Made by a program: the position numbers and the translations under genes. Below, piece after piece: positions 46,101-54,649 of a stretch of 64,000 nt of DNA. Numbering within the stretch: the first letter of the stretch is position 1; each line of letters opens with the position of its first letter. Source of the DNA: a bacterium (lineage in GTDB: Bacteria > Krumholzibacteriota > Krumholzibacteriia > LZORAL124-64-63); the NCBI GenBank assembly GCA_016703265.1, contig JADJCK010000001.1, positions 372,001-436,000 of the forward strand, read 5' to 3'. Below the pieces are notes generated by a model. It was not told the DNA's origin and made no database searches. It saw nothing but the letters and a program-made list of their open reading frames with translations.

Positions 46101-46295
46101 GCGTACGATCTCGCGCTCGTTCTCGGCGGGGATGCCGCCCTGGTAGGGCACATAGACGGCGATGAACGGGAACTCAACGCGCGGCAGGAAGTCGAGCGGC
46201 AGCTTGAACACCGAGACGGCGCCCAGAACGACCACCGAGGCGATCGCCATCGCCAGGGTCACGGGGCGCCGCAACGACAGGCGGGTCAGCCACAT
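43197..46295 (-). CDS. RND efflux pump inner-membrane subunit (HAE1-like)
   Basis: The 1032-residue protein matches AcrB-type length and layout: two six-helix bundles, each preceded by a large periplasmic region. The N-terminus is MWLTRLSLRRPVTLAMAIAS. TM4 reads GLMLGVGMLVDNAVVVLEAI, so the proton-relay pair appears as Asp-Asn rather than Asp-Asp. GGLASSTILTLLVMPTYY is near the C-terminus. It lies one base after a second RND pump gene. The substrate is unknown; drug or lipid-like compounds are typical. Confidence 0.88.
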   Translation of the reverse strand: MWLTRLSLRRPVTLAMAIASVVVLGAVSVFKLPLDFLPRVEFPFIAVYVPYQGGIPAENEREIVRPLEEVLATLGGVKEISSFSDAGEVQVGVTFDWGRDVNLLRLEVKEKIDQIRDRLPADIPQIFLLTFNTSDIPVIEGRISARGRDLSESWDLIDQKIIGPLQRIPGVGRVNIDGVLPTQASVYLRLDKIREHQVDLDQLFRALEAANVELTVGRVTDQGLRYDVRTISGLEGADDLAGLPVDPRGLRLGDVAEVVYGAPALSYGRVLNGEPAIAFWVQKASGANTVAVCRAIEAELERINHDPALQGINSFAFFNQADQITDSLRSLLQGGLSGSLLAIAVLFFFLRRVSMTLVVSVAIPLSVVGTCVFMYLSGRSLNVLTMMGLMLGVGMLVDNAVVVLEAIHRRQLEGARPLSAVVRGTREVGMAITASTLTTVIVFAPVVISRADELSVWLGEVGVTISVTLILSLLVSLTVVPLLALRGSRAAMPAPEPRWLLWLQGRYRRTLTWTAIRHPLLTSLVLVPVVLVVTFGAMKLTKFKPDVEGQDGMRRENLRVQFHYTGPVDKEASRVAVARASEWLETRRAELGLRDIYSFHAADGGGITLFFRDGVVTEKYFRQVRDDLRENLPVQAGVEYRFGDEQGQDAGAKTFSVTISGDETELLQEYAREARRRLALVEGIGDLRSDDEAGRAEVQVRVDPVQSGRFGVTPGAVSRVMGLTYRGVQLPRLQTGDKEIDLVISLLPEDRESLENLALLPVGSLGGEPVQLNQVADFTFGHGPERIFRRDQRSGITISGTWSGDRLDEALEAVGPVMDSLTMPLGYGWNFGSEIRRAQQQQNEMGLNMLLALACVFFVMASLFESVMLPLVVMGTVPFAALGVFWLMMATGTPFNLMAMIGIVILIGVVVNNGIVLVDRLEGLQRAGRSLDEAVLEGGADRLRPILMTAGTTILGLLPLALASGAHVGNAEYYPMARAISGGLASSTILTLLVMPTYYRLAVIWRARLAGSRLPTDGITENLQPAGQPAVS

Positions 46296-46296
46296 C

Positions 46297-49200
46297 TCAG
46301 GCTTCCTTCCCGGCGGTCGAGCCCGCCAGGCGGCCTGCCCCGGCGACCGCGTTCACGGCATCGGCGTTCTCGGCCGCGGTCTCGGGCACGGCGCCGCCCG
46401 CCAGCGCGAAGTAGGCCACCGGCACCACGACCAGCGTCAGCAGCGTCGCCAGCGACAGGCCCGCGATCACGGTGACGGCCAGCGGCGCCCGCAATTCGGC
46501 GCCCTCGCCCAGCCCGAGCGCCATCGGCAGCAGTCCGAGCACGGTCGTGAGCGTGGTCATGAGAATCGGTCGCAGGCGCTCGCGGCAGGCCTTCCTCACG
46601 GCCTCGACCAGGGGCAACCGGCGCCGCATCTGGTTCATGCGGTCCACGAGCACGATGCCGTTGTTGACGACGATGCCCGCGAGCATGATGGCGCCGATGA
46701 CCGCGATCACGCTGACGCTCATCCCCCGCAGCCACAGGCCGTAGACGGCGCCGCTGAGGGCCAGGGGCACCGTGAACATGATGATGAGCGGGTAGAGGAA
46801 CGACTCGAACTGCGCCGCCATGACCAGGTAGACCAGGAACACGGCGAGCAGCACCGCCAGCTTCAGGGAACGATAGGACGCCGCCATCTCCTGGTTCTGG
46901 CCCCCCATGTCCACGGTGATGCCGGCGGGCAGCGGCAGGTCGGCCAGCCGTTCCTGCACGTCTCGGGTCACCGAGCCGAGGTCGCGCCCCGAGAGGTTCG
47001 CACCGACGATCGCCACCCGCTTGCCGCCCAACCGGTGGATCTCCGCCGGGCCGACGGCCGTGCCCAGCGTCGCCACGCTGCCCAGCCGCACGGGTACACC
47101 GTCCTGCTCGGCCACGATGAGGTCCTCCACGGCAGTGAGCGTGGACCTCTGTTCGGATTCGTTCAGGACGCGGATATCGACATGGTTCTCGCGGTCACGG
47201 TAGCGGGTGGCCACGGTGCCGCGCAGCTTGCCGCGCACGGTCTCGGACACGGCGCCCAGGCTGAGGCCGTGCCGGTTCAACTTGTCGCGATCGAAACTGA
47301 CCTGCACCTCGGGTGAGCCGGGCACCAGGCTCTGCCGCACGTCGCGCAGTCCCGGCGTGTCGCGCAGGCGCTCGGCCACCTGGTCGGCGGTCTTCTGCAG
47401 GTCGTCGAGATTCCAGCCCGCGACATTGACTTCCACGGGCGAGCCGAAATTGAGCAGCGATTGCCGCTGCACGCGCATGTGCACCTCGGGATGCGCCGCG
47501 ATCACGCCGCGCATGCTCTCGAGGGCCCGCCCTTCGGCGACGGCGCCGGTGCCGGCCAGTCGCACCTGCAGTTCCGCGCGATTCTCCTTGCGCCGCACCA
47601 GGCCGGCCTGGCCGTCGCGCGCGATGCCGATTTCGCCCGCCACCAGCGATACCTCGGGCAGGGCGCGCAGCCCTTCCTCGATCTGCCCCACTATCGAAGC
47701 AGTGCGTGACAGGGGCGTGCCTTCAGGAAGCTCCAGCGCGAGCGTGAGCTCGCCCTGCGCCAGCGGCGGCACCAGTTCGGTGCCCAGCCGCGGCCAGAGC
47801 AGGACACCGCCGGCCGCAAAGGCCAGCGTGGCCACGCCGACGGCCAGCTTGCGCCGCAGCGCCCAGGCCAGCGCCCGGTCGTAGCCGCCGACGACGAACG
47901 GGAAACCCCGCGCGAAACCGGAGGTCAGGGGCCGCAGCAGCAGGCGCAGCGCAGCGCCGACCGCGCGCAGCGCCTTGGCGCCGGCGAAGGCCAGCACGCG
48001 CGGAAGGGCGATGACGAGGGCCAGGCCCGCCAGTTTCGACCAGCGCGACAAGCGGCGACCGCTGACGCCTTCGGCCGGCTTCCAGCCCGAAATGGCACCT
48101 GTGGGCGCGCGTGAAACGCCTCCGCGCCCGGCCGCCATCGGCGTGAAGGTCAGTGACACCAGGAGCGAGACGACCAGCGAGAACGAGACCGTGAGCGCCT
48201 GGTCGCGGAAGATCTGTCCGGCCACGCCCACCACCACGAAGACGATGGGCACGAAAACGGCCAGGGTCGTGAGCGTCGAGGCGGTGACGGCGCCGGCCAC
48301 CTCGGCCGCGCCGCGGACAGCCGACTCGGCGACGTCCGGGTCCAGGCGCTGCTCGCGCCGGCGATGGATCGCCTCCAGAACCACGATCGAGTTGTCGACG
48401 AGCATGCCGACGCCCAGGGCCAGGCCGCCGAGGGACATGATATTGAGCGTCACGCCGCGGCTGAGCATGAGGATGAACGTGGCCACGATGGAGACCGGGA
48501 TGGCCAGCGCGATGATGAGCGTACCCTTGAAATCGCCAAGGAAGATGAACAGCACGAGCACGGCCAGCAGGCCGCCCAGCAGGGCGTTGTCCCGCACTTC
48601 CTTCACGGCGTCGGCGATGAACACCGACTGGTCGAACAGCACTTCCAGCCGCATGGGCGCCGGCAGCTCGCCGCGCAGGCGGTCGAGGTGCGCGCGCACG
48701 GCGCGGGCCATCTCCACGGCGTTGGCATCGCCCTCGCGGTAGACCGCGATCTCGACGCTTTCCTGGCCGTCGATGTGGGTGATGCTCGTGCGGTCCTTGT
48801 GGGTCCGCGTGACCGTGGCCACCTCTGCCAGCTTGACCGGCCGACCGGACACGTTCGCCACCGTCACCTGGCCGATGTCGTCCAGCGACTCGAAGCGGCT
48901 GAGCGTGCGCACGATGTACTCGGCATTGCGGTCGCGCAGGCGGCCGCCCGAGGCGTTCACGTTCTCCTCGCCCACGACGCGCCCGATCGCGGCGATGTCG
49001 ACGCCCAGCGCCGACAGCTTCGCCTCGTCGACCTCGACGCGGATCTCCTCCTCGAGGCCGCCATCGACCTGCGCCGCCGCCACGCCGGGCAGTCCCTCGA
49101 TCTCCTGCTTGAGCACGTCGTCGGCCAGCCGCCGCAGCGTCACGAGCGAGGTGCCGCCGGACAGGCCGATGCGCAGCACCGGGTCCTGGCCCGGGTCATA

Positions 49201-49584
49201 CTTCAGCAGCAGGGGCACCGCGACGTCATCGGGGAGCCGCACCAGGTCGACCTTCTCGCGCACGTCCAGGGCGGCATAGTCCATGTCCGTGCCCCAGTCG
49301 AACTGGAGGGTGACCTGGGACAGGCCGGCCTGGCTGACCGAGTGCACGCGCCGCAGCCCGGGCACCACGCCCACCGCTTCCTCGAGCGGCCGCGTCACGA
49401 GGTTCTCGACGTCGACCGGGGCCGTGCCCGGAAAGTCGGTCTGGAGGGTGAGCGTCGGGTAACGGATCTCCGGCAGCAGGCGCAGGTCGAGCCGCCCCAG
49501 CGAGGTCACCCCGAAGACGACCGCGGCCAGGGTCAGCATCCACACCGTGACCGGGCGGGTGACAGCCAGGCGGATGAAGCTCAT
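46297..49584 (-). CDS. RND efflux pump inner-membrane subunit (second copy)
   Basis: The 1095-residue RND protein begins MSFIRLAVTRPVTVWMLTLA and has LALGVGMLVDNSIVVLEAIHRRRE in TM4. It also has NGIVLVDRMNQMRR and PILMTTLTTVLGLLPMALGLGEGAE in the C-terminal half. It carries an extra loop of about 60 residues around 500-560 (rich in Gly, Ala and Arg) between the two halves. It follows the adaptor gene by three bases. Two RND pumps with one adaptor recall MdtABC-type heteromeric pumps. Confidence 0.88.
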   Translation of the reverse strand: MSFIRLAVTRPVTVWMLTLAAVVFGVTSLGRLDLRLLPEIRYPTLTLQTDFPGTAPVDVENLVTRPLEEAVGVVPGLRRVHSVSQAGLSQVTLQFDWGTDMDYAALDVREKVDLVRLPDDVAVPLLLKYDPGQDPVLRIGLSGGTSLVTLRRLADDVLKQEIEGLPGVAAAQVDGGLEEEIRVEVDEAKLSALGVDIAAIGRVVGEENVNASGGRLRDRNAEYIVRTLSRFESLDDIGQVTVANVSGRPVKLAEVATVTRTHKDRTSITHIDGQESVEIAVYREGDANAVEMARAVRAHLDRLRGELPAPMRLEVLFDQSVFIADAVKEVRDNALLGGLLAVLVLFIFLGDFKGTLIIALAIPVSIVATFILMLSRGVTLNIMSLGGLALGVGMLVDNSIVVLEAIHRRREQRLDPDVAESAVRGAAEVAGAVTASTLTTLAVFVPIVFVVVGVAGQIFRDQALTVSFSLVVSLLVSLTFTPMAAGRGGVSRAPTGAISGWKPAEGVSGRRLSRWSKLAGLALVIALPRVLAFAGAKALRAVGAALRLLLRPLTSGFARGFPFVVGGYDRALAWALRRKLAVGVATLAFAAGGVLLWPRLGTELVPPLAQGELTLALELPEGTPLSRTASIVGQIEEGLRALPEVSLVAGEIGIARDGQAGLVRRKENRAELQVRLAGTGAVAEGRALESMRGVIAAHPEVHMRVQRQSLLNFGSPVEVNVAGWNLDDLQKTADQVAERLRDTPGLRDVRQSLVPGSPEVQVSFDRDKLNRHGLSLGAVSETVRGKLRGTVATRYRDRENHVDIRVLNESEQRSTLTAVEDLIVAEQDGVPVRLGSVATLGTAVGPAEIHRLGGKRVAIVGANLSGRDLGSVTRDVQERLADLPLPAGITVDMGGQNQEMAASYRSLKLAVLLAVFLVYLVMAAQFESFLYPLIIMFTVPLALSGAVYGLWLRGMSVSVIAVIGAIMLAGIVVNNGIVLVDRMNQMRRRLPLVEAVRKACRERLRPILMTTLTTVLGLLPMALGLGEGAELRAPLAVTVIAGLSLATLLTLVVVPVAYFALAGGAVPETAAENADAVNAVAGAGRLAGSTAGKEA

Positions 49585-49587
49585 GGC

Positions 49588-50829
49588 CTACTCCGCCCGC
49601 GCCAGGTCGGCAGTGCCGCCGGCCGTCGAGCCGGCGGCAACCGCGGTCTTGCCCACGTAGCCGGCAGCCTCGGCGTTGAGGGCGCGGATCGGGGCGCCCG
49701 TACGCAGGCCACCCTGCCCCATCGTCACCACGCAGGCGCCGTCCTCAAGCCCGGACAGGACTTCGACGTGCGTCTCGTCATAGAGCCCCGTTTCGATCTC
49801 CACCTTGCGCACGGTATCGGCTTCGGCGATGAACACACTGCGCAACGCGCCCTCCTCCACCAGCGCCAGCTTGGGCACGGACAGGGCGTCGTGGTGCCGG
49901 TCGGTGGTGATGCGGACCTTTACGAAGCCGCCCACGCGCAGTTCGGGGCCGGCGTTCGCAAGCAGCAGGGTCAAGCGCACGGTGCTCGTGGCGGGATCGA
50001 CAACCGGCGCAATGCGTTCGACGGTACCTTCGATCGCCAGTTCGCGGCCTTCCGGTGAGACGAGCACGCGCTGGCCGGCCGTCACCTTGCGGGCCACGTC
50101 CTCGGGCAGGTGCACGCGCACCCGCAGCGGCTCGAAATCGCCCAGGCTGAAGGCCGAGAAGCCGGCCGCCACCTGCTGCCCGGCCACGATGCGGCGGTCC
50201 GTCACCATGCCGGCGAACGGTGCGCGCAGGCGCGTGTCCTCGAGCGCAATGGCGGCGAGATCGCGCTCGGCGGCGGCCAGGCGCCAGGTTGATTCCACAG
50301 CGTCGAATTCCTGCTGGCTGATGAGCTCCTGCCCGAGCATGCTCCGGCTGCGTTCGAGCAGCCGCGCCTTGTCGGCGACGGTCAACTCGGCCTTCTCCAG
50401 CTGGATGCGCTCGCGGTCGTTCTCCAGTTCCGCCAGCACCTTCCCCGATTCGACCCAGCTGCCTTCCTCGACCGCCACCTGGCGGACCCGGCCCTGGACC
50501 CGTGCGACCAGATCCACCAGGCGGTCGGCCTCGATCACCGATGCGGCGCGATAGTACGCCTCGATGCCGCGAGCCGAGGCGCGGGCCAGTTCCACCGGCA
50601 CCGGCTTCGGCTCTTCCTTGTCCTTGTCCTTGCCCTTGCGTCCCTTGGGCTTGTCCTTGCCTTTGGCCGCGTCATCGCCGGCCGAGGTCGTATCGGTGGC
50701 CGCCATGGCGCCGAACATGGGCGCCGGCACCCCGGGCATCCGGCCGGCCAGCCACAGCCCGGCGCCCCCGCCGAGTGCCAGGACCGCGATCGCGGCCAGG
50801 GTGATGGTTCTCTTGCCGGGCTTCCTCAT
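49588..50829 (-). CDS. RND efflux periplasmic adaptor (membrane fusion protein)
   Basis: The 413-residue adaptor has an N-terminal membrane anchor (residues 8-30, ITLAAIAVLALGGGAGLWLA). A very Lys-rich segment follows (residues about 55-75, KGKDKPKGRKGKDKDKEEP), then lipoyl-hairpin-barrel domains with VVDPATSTVRLTLLL and FVKVRI typical of AcrA-like proteins. It links the RND pumps to an outer-membrane channel; no TolC-like gene is in the operon. The Lys-rich stretch is unusual for a periplasmic adaptor. The ATG at 50829 is preceded by AAAGGACC. Confidence 0.88.
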   Translation of the reverse strand: MRKPGKRTITLAAIAVLALGGGAGLWLAGRMPGVPAPMFGAMAATDTTSAGDDAAKGKDKPKGRKGKDKDKEEPKPVPVELARASARGIEAYYRAASVIEADRLVDLVARVQGRVRQVAVEEGSWVESGKVLAELENDRERIQLEKAELTVADKARLLERSRSMLGQELISQQEFDAVESTWRLAAAERDLAAIALEDTRLRAPFAGMVTDRRIVAGQQVAAGFSAFSLGDFEPLRVRVHLPEDVARKVTAGQRVLVSPEGRELAIEGTVERIAPVVDPATSTVRLTLLLANAGPELRVGGFVKVRITTDRHHDALSVPKLALVEEGALRSVFIAEADTVRKVEIETGLYDETHVEVLSGLEDGACVVTMGQGGLRTGAPIRALNAEAAGYVGKTAVAAGSTAGGTADLARAE

Positions 50830-51026
50830 GGCGGTCCTTTCGGGCGAAACAATGCCGACGCATCGGGCGCATCCGCAGAACTTTCACTGGCAAGGAGACG
50901 CACCGACCCGGCCAAGGTTGCATGGTCCGGTCCAGACGCTGGAAATCGCCTTGCGGCCGGGTTATCGTAAACGGATCGCCGCCCCCGGGCGGCCCGCCTT
51001 CCACGTTGGCCTGGCGAGGTGTCCGC

Positions 51027-52727
51027 ATGCAGAAGCTGGTCGAGTGCGTACCGAACATCAGCGAGGGCCGCGATCGCGGCATCATCGACGCCGTCACCGC
51101 AGTCATCGGTGAAGTCGAAGGCGCAAGGTTGCTCGACGTCGATCCCGGCGCCGACACGAACCGCACGGTGATCACCTTCATCGGTCCGCCCGAGGCCGTC
51201 GCCGAAGCAGCGTTCCGTGTCGTCAGGCGCGCCGCCGAACTGATCGACATGAGCCGGCACCACGGGGCGCATCCACGCCACGGCGCCACCGACGTCTGCC
51301 CGTTCGTTCCTGTGCGCGGCATCACGATGGAGGAGTGCGCGGAACTCGCGCGCCGTGTCGGCCGCCGCATCGGCGACGAGCTGGGCATTCCCGTCTACCT
51401 CTACGAATCGGCCGCGAGCCGCCCCGAGCGCCGCAACCTGGCCGACGTGCGCAAGGGCGAGTACGAGGCGCTGCCGCGCAAACTGGGTACGGCCGAATGG
51501 GCGCCCGACTTCGGGCCCAACGCGTGGAACGAGCACACGGCGCGCACCGGCGCCACGAACGTGTCCGCGCGCGGCTTCCTGGTGGCCTACAACGTGAACC
51601 TGAACACGCGCGACAAGGCGTTGGCCTCGCAGGTGGCCCTCGACATCAAGGAAGCCGGCCGTGCGCAGCGCGACGCGCAGGGGAACATCATCAAGGACGC
51701 CGCCGGCAACCAGGTGCTGGAGCCCGGCCCGTACCGGCTGCCCGCCTGCAAGGCCGTCGGCTGGTACATCCCGGCCTACGAGCGCGCGCAGATCTCGATC
51801 AACCTCGTCAACACCGACGTGACCAAGCCGCACCAGGCCTTCGAGGCCTGCGAAGCCAGCGCCCGCGACCGCGGCGCCCGCGTGACCGGCAGCGAGCTGG
51901 TGGGCCTGGTGCCCGAAGCGGACCTCCTGGCCGCCGGCCGGTTCTACCTGCGCCGGGCGGGGCAGTCGGCAGGCGTGCCGCGCCGCCACCTGATCGAGGC
52001 CGCGATCCAGAGCCTCGGCCTGCGAGACCTGGGTCCCTTCGACCCGAACGACAAGGTGATCGAGTACCAGGCCGGCCTGGTCGACGGCCCGCTGGTCTCG
52101 ATGACCAACCGCGCCTTCGTCGACGAACTGTCAACCGACTCGCCGGCGCCGGGCGGTGGCTCGGTGGCGGCGCTGTGCGCCGCCCAGGGCGCCGCACTGG
52201 CCGCGATGGTGGCCAACCTCACCGTCGGCAAGAAGAAGTACGCCGCCGTGTGGGAGAGCATGAAGGACCTGGCCGAGCAGGCCCAGGCGCTGAAGGATGC
52301 GTTCCTCGCGGCCATCGACGACGACACCGCGGCCTTCAACGCCGTCATGGCCGCATTCGGGCTGCCCAAGGCCACGCCTGCCGAAGCCGCCGCCCGCAAC
52401 ACTGCCGTGGCCGCGGCCACGCTGCGCGCCACCATGGTGCCGCTGTCGGTGCTGGAAAGGGTGCCTGCCGCACTTGACCTGGCCGCCGAAGTCGCCGAGC
52501 ACGGCAATGCCAACAGCCTGTCGGACGCCGGTGTCGCGGCGCTGACGCTGATGGCCGGCGCCGAGGGCGCCTACTACAACGTCCTGATCAACCTCGCGGC
52601 CCTGGCCGAGTTGCCCGAGGCCGCCGCGCCCGCCGACCTGCGCCCGCGCGCCGACGCCGCCCTGGCCCGCTGCGAGACGGCAGCCGCGGCGATCCGGACC
52701 TCGGTGCGCCGCCGGCTGGCCGGCTGA
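51027..52727 (+). CDS. Glutamate formimidoyltransferase / formimidoyltetrahydrofolate cyclodeaminase
   Basis: The 566-residue bifunctional enzyme has an N-terminal formiminotransferase domain (KLVECVPNISEGRD and SRHHGAHPRHGATDVCPFVPV with the catalytic His) and a C-terminal cyclodeaminase domain from about residue 360 (FVDELSTDSPAPGGGSVAA). It moves the formimino group from formiminoglutamate to tetrahydrofolate and then releases ammonia, in histidine or glycine breakdown. Human FTCD has the same architecture (541 residues). GAGGTG precedes the ATG at 51027. Other hut genes are not nearby. Confidence 0.92.
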   Translation: MQKLVECVPNISEGRDRGIIDAVTAVIGEVEGARLLDVDPGADTNRTVITFIGPPEAVAEAAFRVVRRAAELIDMSRHHGAHPRHGATDVCPFVPVRGITMEECAELARRVGRRIGDELGIPVYLYESAASRPERRNLADVRKGEYEALPRKLGTAEWAPDFGPNAWNEHTARTGATNVSARGFLVAYNVNLNTRDKALASQVALDIKEAGRAQRDAQGNIIKDAAGNQVLEPGPYRLPACKAVGWYIPAYERAQISINLVNTDVTKPHQAFEACEASARDRGARVTGSELVGLVPEADLLAAGRFYLRRAGQSAGVPRRHLIEAAIQSLGLRDLGPFDPNDKVIEYQAGLVDGPLVSMTNRAFVDELSTDSPAPGGGSVAALCAAQGAALAAMVANLTVGKKKYAAVWESMKDLAEQAQALKDAFLAAIDDDTAAFNAVMAAFGLPKATPAEAAARNTAVAAATLRATMVPLSVLERVPAALDLAAEVAEHGNANSLSDAGVAALTLMAGAEGAYYNVLINLAALAELPEAAAPADLRPRADAALARCETAAAAIRTSVRRRLAG

Positions 52728-52737
52728 CGGGATCGAC

Positions 52738-52783
52738 CTGCCGGCCTGGACGGGCGCCCACCCCCGGGGCGCCCTGCCGGCAG
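52738..52783 (+). terminator. Hairpin after the FTCD gene
   Basis: CTGCCGG (52738-52744) pairs with CCGGCAG (52777-52783) and GGGCGCC (52752-52758) with GGCGCCC (52768-52774), with an internal loop. No T-run follows, so termination would need more than an intrinsic signal. Confidence 0.35.
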
Positions 52784-52882
52784 CGGATAATTCACTGGCC
52801 GCGGCCCCTCCCCGCGACCTAAGATGGCGCGTCCGCCGCGGCGGCCCGCCGACACTCCCGCTTGTGCGAAAGGCGACTGGAA

Positions 52883-54439
52883 ATGGCCTCGGTACCCGGC
52901 AACAATCCCCAGCAGTCTCCCTGGCAGCAGATCACCCAGCCATTCGTCGACCTGGTCCATGCCCCACGCGCGCTGTGGGGCATCAACCTGGCCTACTTCC
53001 TCGAGGGCTGGGTCTATTTCGGCATGCTGGGCTACCTGGCCATGCACTTCTCGGATTTCGTGTTCAAGGGCGTGGCCAACCCGGACATCCATTCGCATCA
53101 CATGGTCATGGTGCTGACCGCCGGCATCACGATCTCGATGTTCTTCTTCGGCTCCGTCGCCGACAAGCGCGGCGTGCGGACGACGCTCCTCTGGGCGTTC
53201 GTGCTGCTGCTGGCCGGCCGCATCGTCTGGTCCGCCGCACCACTGGTGTTCCCCGAGACCGGCCTGTGGAGCGGCATGCACTGGATGACCATGGCCGGCA
53301 TTTTCCTCGTGGTGCTCGGCTACGGCATGTACCAGCCGGCCGCCTACGCCGGTGTCCGCAAGTACACCAGTCCCAAGACCGCCGGCATGGGTTACGCCAT
53401 GCTCTACGCGCTCATGAACCTCGGTGGCTGGCTGCCCTCGTTCTTCAGCTTCGTGCGCGAGGCCATCGGCATCACCGGCGCCTTCTGGGTCTACACCGGC
53501 CTGACAGTGACCGGCCTGGTCACCACCTGGTTGATCCTGACGCCGAAGGTCGAGGCCGAGGCCATCGCCCGCGCCGACCGCGAACGTCGCGAGCAGGAGA
53601 ACGACGCCGACGGCGCCAAGGCCGCCGCCGCCAAGATCGCCCAGAACGCCATCGACGCAGGCCGCAAGGTCCCCATGCACCTGTGGGCCACCCTGGTGGT
53701 CGTGGCCGGCTGCTGCCTGTTCCTGCCGCGCCCGTACGGCTATACCGTGGCCGCCGCGATGCTGGGCTTCCTCGCGCTGCTCGCCGCCGCGCCCGGCCCG
53801 CTGCGCAAGGCGAACGTCTGGCTGGCCAACCACCCGCTGGCCGACTCCAAGTTCTTCTTCTTCATCTTCGCGCTGATTCCCGTGCAGACGCTGTTCACGT
53901 ACAACTGGCTGATCCTGCCGCAGTACCTCGAGCGCGCCTTCGCCGGCGGCATCGTCAGCGACAAGTTCGAGTTCTTCTCGAACCTGAACCCGATCCTGAT
54001 CTTCGTCGCCGTGCCGATGGTCGCCGCCATCACGCAGCAGAAGAAGGTCTACAGCATGATGATCGCCGGCACCTTCGTGATGGCCGTGCCGGCCTTCCTC
54101 CTGGCCATGGGCACCAACATCTACACCCTGCTGGCGTACCTGCTGGTCATGACGATCGGCGAGGCGATGTGGCAGCCGCGCTTCCTGCAGTATGCCGCCG
54201 AGATCGCCCCCGAGGGCCGCACCGGCGCCTACATGGGCGTGGCCCAGTTCCCCTGGTTCCTGACCAAGATGCTGGTGCCGCTGTACTCGGGCATGGCCCT
54301 GCAGAAGTACGTGCCGGCCGAAGGCCAGCAGGACCCGCGTGCGATGTGGATGATCTTTGCCCTCGTGGCGATGGTCTCGCCCATCCTGCTGGTTATGGCT
54401 CGTGCCTGGGTCGGGAAGGATTTCAAGACCAAGGCCTGA
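52883..54439 (+). CDS. MFS transporter
   Basis: The 518-residue membrane protein has about 12 hydrophobic segments. The loop motif GSVADKRGVRTTLL is the MFS motif A between helices 2 and 3. A charged cytoplasmic loop (KVEAEAIARADRERREQEN) separates the two halves. No substrate can be inferred. The ATG at 52883 is preceded by AAAGG; a TTG at 52862 in frame is possible. A long palindrome starts eight bases after the stop. Confidence 0.8.
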   Translation: MASVPGNNPQQSPWQQITQPFVDLVHAPRALWGINLAYFLEGWVYFGMLGYLAMHFSDFVFKGVANPDIHSHHMVMVLTAGITISMFFFGSVADKRGVRTTLLWAFVLLLAGRIVWSAAPLVFPETGLWSGMHWMTMAGIFLVVLGYGMYQPAAYAGVRKYTSPKTAGMGYAMLYALMNLGGWLPSFFSFVREAIGITGAFWVYTGLTVTGLVTTWLILTPKVEAEAIARADRERREQENDADGAKAAAAKIAQNAIDAGRKVPMHLWATLVVVAGCCLFLPRPYGYTVAAAMLGFLALLAAAPGPLRKANVWLANHPLADSKFFFFIFALIPVQTLFTYNWLILPQYLERAFAGGIVSDKFEFFSNLNPILIFVAVPMVAAITQQKKVYSMMIAGTFVMAVPAFLLAMGTNIYTLLAYLLVMTIGEAMWQPRFLQYAAEIAPEGRTGAYMGVAQFPWFLTKMLVPLYSGMALQKYVPAEGQQDPRAMWMIFALVAMVSPILLVMARAWVGKDFKTKA

Positions 54440-54447
54440 CGGTGCCG

Positions 54448-54536
54448 TGTGGCGCAGGTGGAAAAGGGAGAGGCCGGGCTTAGCGCGTCGAAGCGACGCG
54501 ATGCGCCCGGCCTCTCCCTTTTCCACCTGCGCCGCA
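54448..54536 (+). other. Long perfect palindrome with conserved core, copy 1 (candidate structured 3' element)
   Basis: Arms of 29 bp (54451-54479 and 54505-54533) are exact inverted repeats, extended by two pairs and one G-T at the outer end. The 25-base apex (54480-54504) reads TTAG, then CGCGTCG-AAG-CGACGCG, then ATGC. It follows the MFS stop by eight bases, in the sense of that gene. It would form a 30 bp RNA stem with a 7 bp apical helix above an internal loop. No T-run follows. The same apex occurs at 55540-55564 on the other strand. Confidence 0.75.
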
Positions 54537-54649
54537 GCGTCAAAGTCCAGAGCTTGGGCAGGAAACCTGGGAATGGCAGTCGCTGGCGGGGAATTGGGGG
54601 TGCCTTCGGCGGCCCTCGGCGGGGACGAATCGGGCCCGTTCAGACGTGT

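Noticed and set aside
48364..50058. Plus-strand frame of 564 codons antisense to the RND pump and adaptor
   Set aside because: Shadow frame; no domain or ribosome binding site.
52574..54526. Minus-strand frame of 650 codons antisense to the MFS gene
   Set aside because: Opposite strand carries a membrane protein with an MFS motif A; this frame is low-complexity.
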